A DNA stretch of 64,000 nucleotides from Maylandia zebra (lineage: Eukaryota; Chordata; Actinopteri; Cichliformes; Cichlidae): contig NC_135180.1 of NCBI RefSeq assembly GCF_041146795.1, positions 34,252,294 through 34,316,293 on the forward strand. The letters are read 5' to 3'. Below, one piece after another: positions 48,878 through 60,124 of this stretch. Below the pieces are notes generated by a model. It worked only from the letters and a program-made list of their open reading frames with translations. It was not told where the DNA came from and did not search any database. Position numbers and translations under genes: made by a program. The number at the start of each line of letters is the position of its first letter. Within the stretch, counting starts at the first letter, position 1.

Positions 48878-51800
48878 ATGGAATTTTCTACAACTTTGAT
48901 CTTGGCAGGGCTAATCTTAGCTCTGCTGTGGATATTTAATGTAAAAAACAAAACAAACAGGCGTCTACCTCCAGGACCCACTGCACTTTCTTTCATAGGA
49001 AACCTTCTACAGATAGACAAAAAAGCACCCTTTAAAAGTCTTTTTAAGGTAAGTTTACAATAGTATATTTTGTAATATGAGGAGAGTAAAAACTGTCTTC
49101 AAACAGACTAAATTTAACAGCATCTTAACACTTCAGAATCAGAATACTTTATTAAGGGTGTGCAATTACTGCAGTGTGTTTTTGCATAAAACTCATAAAA
49201 AGCTCAATGCTTATCATTAAAACAAATAATTTTTATTAGTTCAGTGAAACCTATGGGCCAGTGATGACAGTATACCTAGGCTGGCAGCGGACAGTAGTTC
49301 TGGTAGGATATGATGCTGTGAAAGAAGCCTTGGTGGATCAAGCAGATGACTTCACAGGCAGAGCACCAACTCCAGTTCTACACAACCCTAACAAGAAATA
49401 TGGTAAAGCGTGATCACTCAAATATGTTGTCTTTGTCAAGGCACAAGTGATTTGTTTCCTAGTGCTTTAATTCTTTCATGAATCAGCATGGCTTCTCTTC
49501 CATTACTTTGATAAGTGGTTTAACCTTTCAGGTATAGGGAGCAGTAACGGGGAACGCTGGCGTCAGCTGCGACGCTTCACAATGACCACTCTAAGAGATT
49601 TTGGGATGGGACGCAAGGGGATGGAAGAATGGATCCAAGAAGAGAGTAAACATATGAGGGCTCACATACATAAATTAAAAGGTATAGTTTCAGCTGATGT
49701 GAAAAGGGCTACTGTGCAATATGCCAAGCTACGTTTACTATGAACAGCATGGTACCTATATGTATATAACATATTAAAAAATTGAAATGCTGATAAGTGA
49801 AAACAAATACTAGCTCAGTGGATCTGCGTTCGACTACTCCGCCTAGGCTGCACTGTCCAGCGCAGATCCACTGAGCGCAGCGCAAGCTAGCAAGACAGAA
49901 GCTAAGCTCATTGCAACATGGCAAATTGAACCTCCCCCACCCTCATTCAGATCTGGCCTTTGGAACTAAACAACAAAAACAACAAGCACGCATGCTACAA
50001 ACTTTACCTGAGTCATTTAGACAGCCGTTAGCACATGATTCTTCTTATGGGGACCTGATATGTTTAATGTGCTGCTGAGAATATACTCCAGAAGAAGCGT
50101 ATAGTATAGCTTTTATTTAGAAAAGAACCATTTCTCTGTAATAAACTCTCTTTTCCAACGATGAGTGATTTCTCGATCAGATAGATTTATTATTTTATCC
50201 CTTTGTTGTTTCAGCAACATTAAATTTAAAAACTGTACGTTTGAGTTAAAATATATATTTATAATTTTAATAAATGACAAATTAAAAAAGCATGAACAGT
50301 TTTTTGTATCGAAAAAATATCCAACCGTGACACCAAAGTACCGAACCGAACCATGAATTTTGCGTATCGTTGCACCCCTAACAAATACATATATATTTTG
50401 ATATATAAAACACTATATGGAACACTATCATCCCTAGTGACCACACCCATATACCGATTTTCATCTACAACTCTGGTTGTCCCAAATGTACACACTCTTT
50501 GCCATGAGAATGCTCTAAAGAAAGAGACAAGGACCAGTGTTAAAGTCACTGACACATCATGCCAGATAACCAAAAAGGAAACACAATAAGCTGTCCATGA
50601 ACATAACAGGACACTACAATACTAACGGAAAATAATCAGTCTTCACTTTGGAAAAACAGAAGCATATTACAGTAGGCTAATCCCACTAACCCAATATTCT
50701 CCACTACTGAATTGACATCCACTACCACCACCACCACCACCACCACCACCAAAAAAACAATATGATCTGCTAAAACAGAGAGCTTTTGTGAGCTTCAGGT
50801 TGTTAACACATCAGGATGCACAACTGATATCAGAAATCACAGTCAAATGCATGAAAACACCATTTTCTGGAAAACCAACAAACATACGCTTTGAATCGTT
50901 TTAAAAGTTGATTGACCAAACTTGTAATAGTTTGAAACGGAGAAGCGCAGACTAAACAGTGGGAAAGTCGGAAGTGTGGGCATGTCATAACTAAAGTGAA
51001 GTCCTTAGTTAATTTGACAGATGATTCCTCTTCTCTTGCAGGTGCACCATTTGACCCCACATTCTCATTGAGCCGTACTGTGTCTAACGTGATCTGCTGC
51101 CTGGTTCTTGGTCAACGTTTCAGCCATGAAGACAAGCAGTTCTTGCGCTTCCTTACCATACTTTCTCATATAGGAAAGCTTAATAGCAGCCCTGTGGGTC
51201 AGGTAACTGAAAGTGGGAGCAGAATTAAAAATTAAATGCTTTTAAATTTGGTTTTCATATTTTGTATAAGAATATATACATCAGTCTGTCCTGCATCTTT
51301 TGAAAATCATACTGGAAAAATTATCCAAACACAGTACATGCTTTACAAGAATGTATGGTGCTATGCTTCCTTACAACAGATGTACAACCTCTTTCCGAAA
51401 CTCATGGACCATCTTCCTGGCCCCCACCACAAAGTTTTTGCAGAGTATGAAGAGGCGAGAAAGTTTATCAAGATGAAGATCCAAGAACACAAAGACACAT
51501 TGGACCCCAGCTCCCCACGAGACTACATAGACTCCTTCCTTATTCGAATCAACCAGGTTGGAAAACTTAAGCATAATATATAAAAGAATACACAAAACTA
51601 CAACTACTGTGTTTATTAATGTAGGTAATTAATAAAATCTAAAGTGCTAAAAATTATATTCTTAATTTAGCTGTGTCCTGCACCTACATTGCCTAAGCAA
51701 CTGTATGGACTTTTGGCTACCAGCAGAGTGTAGCACCAGCAGTAGCTAAAGAAAAAACGTGCGGGAGTTTAGGGAGACCATGGAGCAGATTTTCAGCCAG

Positions 51801-54800
51801 CCTTAAAGCAACATGCTGTGGGGACATAATGTTGGAGCATTAGTTAAACCAAATGGCATGACCAGATATTTGAAGTGTCCCAGGTGTGTGTTCAAAAGCT
51901 GTCTTCCACTTGTCCTCATGTTTGATCTGAACCAGATGATATGGGTTTAGAAGGTTGAGTTTGGTGAAGACTGTGGCGCTTTGGAGTGGTTCAACTGCGG
52001 AGCTGATGAGGTGTAAAGGTTATTTATTCTTAACTCATTCACTGCCAGGGTTTTTGAGCATTTTTACTCATTTTTGAAGAGCCACAGAAAACTGTGTGTT
52101 ATGATCACATAAACGCTGAACCTACCAAAATGAAGAACATACTCTCTTCTTCCATCCCAAAAAAAAAGCTTGTTTCTACCATTTTCCGTTCTTTAGTAAT
52201 CAGCTGTAGAAGAGAGGTGGGTTCCACCAAAAATGCCTGTTTTGACCAAAAAAAGGGAGAAAACGAGCTTTTTGTGAAAAATACATTTCAAGCAGTCTGA
52301 TGTTCACTGACAAGCTGCCCGAGGTTGTATTCTAGCCCCTCCCATTGAAAACGTAATTGACGTCTATAGACGTCAATGGCAGTCAACGTAAGTTTTTCAA
52401 TTGACGTCTATAGACGTCAATGGCAGTGAATGAGTTAACTGTAATGTCATTTAAGCTGCAAAAATCAATACATGGCCGGAGACAGCCATCCTTTTTGTCA
52501 ACAAAAAAGAAACTGGCCCCTATCGGGGAGGAAGATGGCTGAATGATGCTGGCTGTGAGAGACTCCCTTATGTACTTCTCCATGGCTGCACGTCATGATA
52601 CACAAAGGGAACAGTGGAGAGGTCAGCGGCTGTGTTTTCCTCGGACAGCCTTTGAGGAGCCTGAGGTTGGCGAGCAGAAACGAGACAGTTGGCATGACAG
52701 AATGGGCTCCAAATAACAATTCTTTGGCTGGACCAATCTAAGAGAGGATTGTGAACCTCCAAACAAGGAAAACCTAGGATGAGTGGTGTATCTGGAGAAT
52801 GAAATGTGAAAAAGTTGAGAGTCTCTCCGTGGTTTGTAATGTAATTACAAGTAAATTAGTAATGCGACGGGCGCAGTGCAATGATTGATGTGGGCAAAAC
52901 CTTCATCGTTTAAGGCTTTGGCAGGAATGGGTGGATCTAGCTTAACCAGTGAGATGTTCAGTTGTCTGGCTAGCTCACTGCCAATGAGACTCTGTTCGGT
53001 GCCTGAATCTACAAGTGCTTGACAGGTTGCTTTAGGTTAAACAAGAGTGTGACTGGTAGCTGTAAACGGGGCTTAGAATATATTTGCATTCCACCCAGAC
53101 CATGACACTAAGTTAAAATCAAGGAACAAACCATAATCAAACTTATTACTTGAGAAGTTGGTTTCACTAATGTAGTTAGTTCAATGCTCAGATGAATATC
53201 GAAGGATCTCTCCCATCTTAAAAAATAAATAATAAAAAATAATGGCAAGATAATCAACTGATGACAAACAGATGAGGTCATTCACCTCAGGTGTGCAGGG
53301 ACAAACGGCTAGAAGCCAGAACAGATTCTGCCCCTGCAACACCAGACATGGTTAGATGCACACACAATTATACACTCACACAGACAGAAAGAAAAAATAG
53401 AGAGAGGAAAATGAGGAGAGACCAACAAGGACAAAGAAGCGCTGGAGTTCTGAAAAATCGCACAGAAAGGGTAAAGGTGGCCCCCACATCTCCTTGGCCA
53501 TCAGCATCAGCTCCGTGATGTGAACCCGGAGACGTGTCCTCCGGGTTCACATCACGGAGGACACGTCCTTGGGTCTGAACACAGCAGAGCTGGCACAGAA
53601 GGTTTAGCAGAGACTTTATTTCCTGAGAATCCTCAGTAAAAATAACATCCCTCAAAGGCTGCTGATGTCCTTCTATCGATGTTCTATCGAGAGCATTCTA
53701 TGCTACTGTCTCTGTGTGTGGTTTTCCAGCTGGACAACAGCACAGAAGAAACCACTTCAGGGGATTGTAAAGATTCCCCAGGGCATAGGTGTCAAACTCT
53801 GGCCCGCCAAGCCATACCAAATTACTATTAGAGCTGGCCTACTGGTATTATACAGCTAATATATACATTGTTTAGTATTATGCTTTGCTTGTTCCACATT
53901 CAGTTTTTCAGCAAAACTTGTTTGAGTCCATAAGAAGAGATTCATTCTTAAATCTGGAGGAAGATATTTTTCAATAAACATTAATGTTAGCCTGCGACCT
54001 TGTTCTAGTTTTGCATTTTGGCCCACTGTGTATTTGAGTTTGACACCCCTGCCCCAGGGGATCATTGCCTGTTCTTTACCCTGTCTGGACCAACTGCACC
54101 GTTCTCGCTGTCTCAGGAAAGTAGGACGCCCCCCTCATAACCTGTTTGAACCGCTCCCATCAGGCAATAGATATAAAAGCATCAGAACAAAGACTAATAG
54201 ACTAAATAGCAACATCTACCCTGCAGCTGTTAGGGTACTGAATTACAGACAAATACTGTGCAATGGATGACATCCTGTGACATCCTGTGCAACAGTGCTT
54301 ATGTGCAATAAGGTTCTATTAATTATTACTGAATATAGTCTTCTGCCTCTTTTTTTATATTTCATTTGTAATTATATTTTAAACTTTGCTTGACAAGGCA
54401 GGGACTGCATTTATTTTGTTGTACTTGTTAAAATGACGATAAAGATATTCTGAGAACAATGGCAACTTTCTTCTCTCAGGAAAAGGAGATTTCCACAACT
54501 GAGTTCCACTATGACAATTTGGTCTCTACAATAATGACTCTGTTTATGGCTGGAACACAAAGCACCAGCTCCACCCTGAGATATGCTCTTAGCGTGCTGA
54601 TTAAATACCCCAAAATACAGGGTAAGTTTACAAAACAAGACCTTGAATTTACTTTACGAGCCCTAATACATTATGGTTAGGAATACGTCCCTTGGTGGAC
54701 GTATAAAACAAATCAGAGTGGTAATCATTTCTGCTTTGCTGTGTCCAGAGAAAATGCAGCAAGAAATTGACACTGTTATTGGAAAAGGCCGTTGTCCCAG

Positions 54801-56644
54801 GATGGAGGACAGGAAGTCCCTCCATTTTTCACTTGCTGTCATCCATGAAGTGCAGCGTTTTCTTGACCTTACCCCTCTCAGCATCCCTCACTACACACTG
54901 AATGACATATCCTTCAGGGGTTATACAATCCCAAAGGTATTTTCAATTCCAAGATCTCATGTGTAGTACAGAATCTATTGTATATCAAGTCAGAGAATAA
55001 TGTTGAAAGCAGCAACACTAACAAGATATATGTTTTGAATAGGACACTGTAATTATTCCGCTGTTGCACTCTGTGCTAAAAGAGGAAAAGCAATGGGCCA
55101 CTCCCAGGTCCTTCAACCCCCAGCACTTCTTGGACAATAATGGCAACTTTAAGAAAAGTCCTGCATTCATGCCATTCTCTGCAGGTAAAGAGTCAACACA
55201 CAGTTATTGATCATCCAGTTCTTTTGCATGTTGACGTAATTTTTTTTCCCCAAATATCTTGATATTTACAGTGAAAAGCAATTCAGGGCTCTAGAATGTG
55301 ACCAGTTTGGACACACATGCAACCTAATTTCTCAATGGTGTGACTAAAAAAATCCTAGTTCGCACCGGTGTGACCAGCCATTCGAGTAAAAGAAAATGTC
55401 CCTACAACTCTGAAAGTCTCCGTGTGGTCAACAACAGACACACACTATGCCCATATCATGGTCTAAACCATTTAGAGACCTCTCTGAATAGCTGTGGTCC
55501 ACATATTTCTGTAGGCCTGCGTGTGTGTACGTTTGAAAGTGCAGGCGAATAGAGAGGTGTGAGTAGCCTAGGCCCGATAGAAGTAGATATAGCTGTGGGT
55601 AATGATAAAAGATGAAAAGAACGATTGATAACTTTTTCCTTAAGGCCTGATCCGTCCGTAGCCAGTGCTATGACACGGAGCCATCAACCTCTCAGGTTGT
55701 GTCTAACACTGGTCTGGAGATGGCATAAGATAATGAGCCATATACGTTTGCAGCAAACAGGTCACCAGAGGAGGCCGAGATGATGATTAAGTTTAACATT
55801 GCCTATGTAATGTTACAATATGCCTATTGTACGTCCGAAATAATTCTTCACAAGAAAAATGGCTTGAACGTAAACCCTACATACAGTAATGATGTCGCGT
55901 ATGTGAAGTTTATAGGTGTCATCCCAAACACACAAGAAAAAAATGGGAAAAAGGCCAAATTACAGGAGTTGGCCATCTGAGGGGCATGTGACTGCAGTGG
56001 AGGATAATCTATAAGATATCAAGCTGTTTAGATGTTCAGATACTGAGATGTTCAATTTGAAGGCTTATCAGACACTTTGAGGTCTTTTTAATTAAGATTT
56101 CCTTTTCTTTAATATATCTTGAGATGTATTAAGTTTCAATTTCAGCTCAGTGAAGCACTTAAAGCACAAGCACTTTTTCAGTCACTTATGTTTCATGTAG
56201 AACTGTGCTCCAAATAAAGAACTTTGTGTTGACAAGATTGTCATTTACAAATCAATACTGTCTGTATGGACAGCTGCCCCCCCCCCCCCCCCCGAAAAAA
56301 AGTGAATATGTAAAATTGTGGTGGTAAGCAATGTGGTTGAAAAATTTGGGTGCACCTAACTTTTGTGCTGGCGCACCTTAGAAAACAAGTGCAACCGTGA
56401 CAAAAAGTTAGTCTAGAGCCCTGCAGTTATTTTTAATCAGAGTCCTTTGTGTATCTCTACAGGGAAGAGAAACTGTGTTGGCGAGTCTCTGGCCCGTATG
56501 GAACTTTTTATTTTCATAGTATCATTGCTGCAGGATTTCACTTTTTCCTGTCCTGGAGGCCCTGACAGTATAAATCTCATTCCCGAATACAGCAGTTTTC
56601 TTAATGTGCCCTGTAGATACCATATCATGGCCACACCTCGTTAA
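48878..56644 (+). CDS. CYP2-family cytochrome P450, copy A, 491 aa, nine exons
   Basis: Exons 48878-49048, 49240-49402, 49532-49681, 51042-51202, 51380-51556, 54480-54621, 54749-54936, 55043-55184 and 56463-56644 sum to 1476 nt, matching the nine-exon CYP2 structure. The protein has an N-terminal ER anchor ([14 protein letters not shown]), the hinge LPPGPTALS, the C-helix WRQLRR, the K-helix EVQR (E355, R358), and the haem loop FSAGKRNCVG (C436). It is therefore a microsomal monooxygenase that would use P450 reductase; the substrate cannot be told. Odd points: the I-helix reads AGTQST where CYP2 enzymes have AGTETT, so residues 301 and 302 are Gln and Ser, and the last Pro of PPGPxxLP is Ser. 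Introns 3, 5 and 8 hold several transposons, one ending 39 bp before the exon-9 acceptor. The subfamily (2X/2Y/2K-like) is not resolved. Confidence 0.93.
49700..50600. mobile_element. Insertion unique to CYP2-A intron 3
   Basis: The homologous intron of copy B is about 434 bp, this one 1360 bp; alignable sequence stops near 49700 and resumes near 50600. The insert contains a 16-bp perfect hairpin (49813-49828 with 49861-49876) and, near 50356-50383, the phrase CGTATCGTTGCACCCCTA, a terminus typical of a hAT-like fish MITE. A matching left end was not found, so it may be composite. Confidence 0.65.
50724..50750. repeat. (ACC)9 microsatellite
   Basis: Nine ACC units in intron 3 of CYP2-A, followed by A7. 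Copy B has only CACCCACCACAGCCACCC at the aligned place, so the array expanded after duplication. Confidence 0.9.
51680..53150 (-). mobile_element. Ty3/Gypsy fossil fragment in CYP2-A intron 5
   Basis: The minus strand shows reverse transcriptase pieces on both sides of a MITE insertion: a segment with [17 protein letters not shown] and LRPCIDF near 52440-52580 and, left of the MITE, a region near 51830-52010 resembling the following part of RT. The right part (52600-53150) resembles the protease region. It is a broken partial copy with no LTR recognised. The family is a second Gypsy group, different from the one at 1-3988. Confidence 0.75.
52034..52434. mobile_element. piggyBac-like MITE with TTAA duplication
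   Basis: Begins CTCATTCACTGCCA and ends TGGCAGTGAATGAG (perfect 14-bp inverted ends), flanked by TTAA at 52030-52033 and 52435-52438. Inside the right end the 20-bp palindrome TTGACGTCTATAGACGTCAA occurs twice (52357-52376 and 52401-52420). It has no coding capacity and lies within the Gypsy fossil. Confidence 0.9.
53450..54310 (+). mobile_element. LINE fragment (RT C-terminus and 3' end) in CYP2-A intron 5
   Basis: Outside the hAT MITE at 53784-54052 the sequence reads as the C-terminal part of a LINE reverse transcriptase frame ([20 protein letters not shown], then [20 protein letters not shown]-like and [10 protein letters not shown]), the same group as the minus-strand copy at 63352. A 21-bp inverted repeat marks a fold-back at its left end (53511-53559). 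Confidence 0.75.
53784..54052. mobile_element. hAT MITE inside the LINE fragment
   Basis: Starts CATAGGTGTCAAACTC and ends GAGTTTGACACCCCTG, with identical flanking octamers CCCCAGGG (53776-53783 and 54053-54060). Removing it restores the LINE sequence. Length 269 bp, non-coding. Confidence 0.92.
55284..56423 (+). mobile_element. hAT element remnant in CYP2-A intron 8
   Basis: Begins CAGGGCTCTAGA and ends TCTAGAGCCCTG, a 12-bp perfect inverted terminus. The flanks match at only 5 of 8 bases, so the target duplication is eroded. Within it, 55770-55960 encodes a fragment ([29 protein letters not shown]) like the N-terminal part of the hAT transposases related to ZNF862/ZMYM-type proteins. A C16-type run occurs at 56278-56293. 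The element ends 39 bp before the exon-9 acceptor. Confidence 0.8.
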
Positions 56645-56749
56645 AAACATGATTTGTTCAGACAGAGTTATAGTCTGGTTGAAGCACTCGAACAAGGGTG
56701 TCTTCATCAGCTTCTTGTGAAACAGTGATTTGATGTTTATTTTACAGTT

Positions 56750-57083
56750 AGTTTGCTAGTACCTCACTGATGTAGAACACACAACCATTACATGAAAATC
56801 TTTCATCTCATTATAACTGTGTTTATGTTTTTTGTCATTTATTCTTCTTTTTTTTTATGAGTTGATTAATGGACTGTTTTTCTCTACAAGCAATAAATAT
56901 TACTACTATCTACTAAATGGCTTTACACCTATCAACAAATCATAAAGACTTTTATATAAATACTCAGTCTCATCATCATTGTTGAAACTGTAGAAAACAA
57001 AAAAATACAAGGATTAACGTGAATGAATTAAAAATTGCTCTCCTGTCTGAAATGTTGTTTCAACATTAAAATCTTAGTATTTG
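56750..57083 (+). repeat. CYP2-A 3' UTR block, copy 1
   Basis: From GTTTGCTAGTACCTCACTGA to about ATCTTAGTATTTGCT, this UTR segment is duplicated 681 bp downstream in the same orientation. It includes the likely poly(A) signal. Confidence 0.8.
56892..56897 (+). terminator. Poly(A) signal of CYP2-A
   Basis: AATAAA 248 bases after the stop, inside a block that is repeated at 57431-57815 with its own AATAAA near 57601. Confidence 0.5.
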
Positions 57084-57430
57084 CTTTAATAACATTCTCT
57101 CCAATGATGTATTCAGCTACAAGTGTAGCACAATGTTAACGCAGCTGGTTTTCTGCAGAGATTACTTTGACCTCTTTTGGGTCAATATAGCACATTTTTA
57201 ACTACGCCTCTTTGGGGTAAACACACGTGAACCCTGCAAAGAGAGTCCGAGGTTATCCTCTCTCTTTCCCTTTGACAGCTGGTAAGGACCCAGCACCTTG
57301 TAACGCTAAGTGGAAAGGAAAGTGGACGGTTGGAAGCACCAACTATGTCTCTAACTTGCTTGAGGCCAAGTCAATTCCATGCAGACTACCTAAATGATCA
57401 CAGTGTGTTTCTGATGCGTTCAGGGTCAGT

Positions 57431-57815
57431 AGTTTGCTAGTACCTCACTGATGTAGAACACAAGACCATTACATGTAAATCTTTCATCTCATCATAACTG
57501 TGCTTTCTGTTTTTTGTCATGTATTGTTTTTTGTTTCCTTTTTTTTTTAAAAAGAGTTATTGTTTCTTGTACTAATTGGACTATTTTTCCTCTACAGGCA
57601 ATAAATATTTCTACTATTATTAACCAATAACTACTGTAAATGGCTTTACACCTATCAACAAATCATTAAGGTTTTTATGTAAATAGTCTCATCATGGCTG
57701 TTAAAACTTTACAACCCCCCCCCCAAAAAAAAGCCTAACAAGGACAAAGTAAATAAAAAAAAAATTGTTCTCATGTGTGAAATTTTGCTTTAAAATTTAA
57801 ATCATAGTATTTTCT
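57431..57815 (+). repeat. Orphan second copy of the CYP2 3' UTR
   Basis: Shares GTTTGCTAGTACCTCACTGA, CTTTCATCTCAT, GCAATAAATATT, GGCTTTACACCTATCAACAA and the following sequence with 56750-57083, but no P450 exon precedes it. It is most simply the 3' end of a lost tandem CYP2 copy, or a local tandem duplication. Confidence 0.75.
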
Positions 57816-57867
57816 ATGGAAGCGTAGAGCTGACACCCAGGCAATAAAACAACAGAGGTATATCACG

Positions 57868-58061
57868 TTATACGTGAAAACTTTATTGTTCTAACAATAT
57901 ACTTTTCATGTTTGTACAATATACTATCATGTTAGTACATTATACTTTCACGTTTGAACGACAAAATATTACGTTATTACAATATACATAATTATCACGT
58001 TACAACAAAAAACCTTTAACGTACAAACGAGATAATTATATTGTTTGAACAATAAAGTTTT
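57868..58061. mobile_element. Palindromic AT-rich MITE
   Basis: The left end (ACGTGAAAACTTTATTGTTC, from 57871) and the right end (GAACAATAAAGTTTTCACGT) are inverted copies of about 34 bp with few mismatches. The interior repeats ACAATATA and ATCACGTT motifs in both orientations. It abuts the integrase-like relic at 58140, and may be one terminus of that element. Confidence 0.7.
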
Positions 58062-58139
58062 CACGTTATAACATATCTTTTATTGTTTGAACATGATATA
58101 TTCGTTTGCCTTAAAACATAGTGAAGTGGATGGCAGTGC

Positions 58140-58880
58140 AGATCAGAGTGCGAGAACATGGCTTGTTTATCGGAATTAATTAAGTTCTATTTTATGCTTG
58201 GATTGAGGCATGGGGAGATTTTCTGTTACTGAGCAGGTGGGACAGTATTGTGATAAGCATGCAGACACTCAGAAGAAACCTAAAACGCATGTGGCTATAC
58301 TGGAGAAAGAATGAGTCTGAGTCGACTGAGGTGGCACGATTTCTTTTTGATCAACTGGAGGGACACGGGAGGCTCCATGGATACAAACTACACCAGCTGA
58401 ACTGCATTTACACAGGTTATGTTGTCACGCAGAGTATACTGCGAGACATTTACTGAAATATCAGTAAATGTTGACTTCTATGACAAACTGAAGCCTTTTG
58501 GAATCTGTATAAATGGCTGTATTGATGGCTTTTCTAGAGTTACGATTTGGCTTCAAGCCTATTCAACAAACAATGATCCCAAAGTCATTGCTGGATATTT
58601 CATAGTAAAAGTAGAAAAGAAGATGGGCACACCTGCCAGGATTAGCTCTGCTTTGGGTCATAATGGCAGAGATGCAAAGACTCTTGCATTGGATTATGGA
58701 TCGAAACAGTTTTATTACTGGGCCCAGCAATCACAATCAGCATATTCAAGGCTGGTGAGCCTTTATGAGAGTCAGCACTGGAAAAATCGTTTCCAGAAAT
58801 TAAAAGACAATGACTGTTTTTCTGGATGTTTTTTGGACAAGCAACTCATATTGTTTACATGCCTGAACGTCATCGAGGTA
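58140..58880 (+). mobile_element. Decayed integrase-like (DDE) transposase, family uncertain
   Basis: The left part (about 58250-58440) has RRNLKRMWLY...ARFLFDQLEG and GRLHGYKLHQLNCIYTGYVV, a helical N-terminal region. The right part (58473-58877) has KLKPFGICINGCIDGFSRVTIWLQAYSTNNDPKVI, a retroviral-integrase-like fold start with the first catalytic Asp in CIDGFSR, and the far end W...FQKLKDN...FLDKQLILFTCLNVIE. I recall this protein type from multi-copy uncharacterised genes in fish and invertebrates; it may belong to an IS3EU- or Ginger-like group of DNA transposons. It is broken. The C-terminal end coincides with a donor-like GAG|GTATGT. Confidence 0.55.
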
Positions 58881-59967
58881 TGTAACCACATTTATATTCT
58901 TTTATTGAGTCAGTGTGTGTCTGTGTGTTAGAGAGAAAGAGAGACACAGAGAGAGAAAAAGTTCGCTTTAACACCCACCATGCACATAAACCAGGCTTAT
59001 TACCATTATGTTCAGGATATGAAAAAAATGCATATTTCACTGGCCGGAAACATAAAATCACAATGTTTAAAAAAAAGGCACGTGTGTGGTGCTTTTGGTC
59101 AACATGTTGAGCCAAAAGAAATGTGCTCTCGTGAGATTTTTTAAAAATTGTTAATATTTAACAGAAAGAGCTGCAACAAGTTGCACATTTGTGGAACACC
59201 CACATAATGCGCAGAAGCAGAAATGCAGTTGCTCCAAGTGGACATCCGATTCTCATGTACACCATCCCTAATCTTGTTGTTGTTGTAAGTCAGAATGCGT
59301 ATCTTTGTGCATCTGTAGATAAGAATTTGTGTGTGCATAAAAAAGATTTGTGTGTGTAAAAATATTTACACAAATTACAAATTCTTTTTGTTAAGGTCTG
59401 TTTACAGATACAAAGCAAAAAAAATAAGAGTGAAACTCTGCACTCAAGTTTCAACTTACCAGTACGAATTTTGACCTGATTTTTCTTCCTTTCAGCTGAT
59501 TAGTCGATGTCATGTCAATCACAAATTTCACTATCCAATCAGAGAACAGATGGGTTTGGCTCCCGGAGGGGTGCTTTACTGAGCTGCAGGTCAAACCCAC
59601 TTTAGAAAAACTAAATTAGTATTTACGTCTCTTTCAGTTGCACAATGCACAAAGGGTTGAACTCATTGGATATCAATATAAACACAGTTTAATTCATTTG
59701 TTTTTAGATAAACAAAGAAACATTGTGCTCAAAATAATATAGAGGAGGGAAGTGAGAGGAGGAGGGAAGTGAGACCGTAAGTGATGGAAGTGACGGGAGA
59801 AGGTAAGCGAATTATGCTGTAGGTGACGTCAGACGCCGGAGATTTGGAGGGAAAAAAAGCAAATGGTAGCATAGAATATAAAAAACGCTTTAAAACTTAA
59901 AGTATTCCTAAATTAAAAAAAAAAAAACTTGAAGTATTCCAAATACACTAATCAATTGTCATTTAAC

Positions 59968-60122
59968 TAACCACATTTGTCCAACTATCTCCAACACCCT
60001 GGAGGACAACGAAGAGAGTTTAGACGCTCTCCAAGATTTCATCGACCGGTGCTTCCACGACCTAGTAATGAAGAAGGCCCAGAGCGCATCTTCCCCGGCC
60101 AAAGTTGAGACGCCGTCATATT
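59968..60122 (+). pseudogene. Short coding-like relic before the SINE
   Basis: A plus-strand frame ending at a TAA (60120-60122) reads SNTLEDNEESLDALQDFIDR, then a Cys-Phe-His stretch and KVETPSY. It has the composition of real protein (amphipathic, acidic then basic), but only about 45 codons and no start codon or splice site I can trust. About 140 bp upstream a consensus CRE, TGACGTCA, lies at 59824-59831. I do not recognise the family. Confidence 0.35.
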
Positions 60123-60124
60123 AA

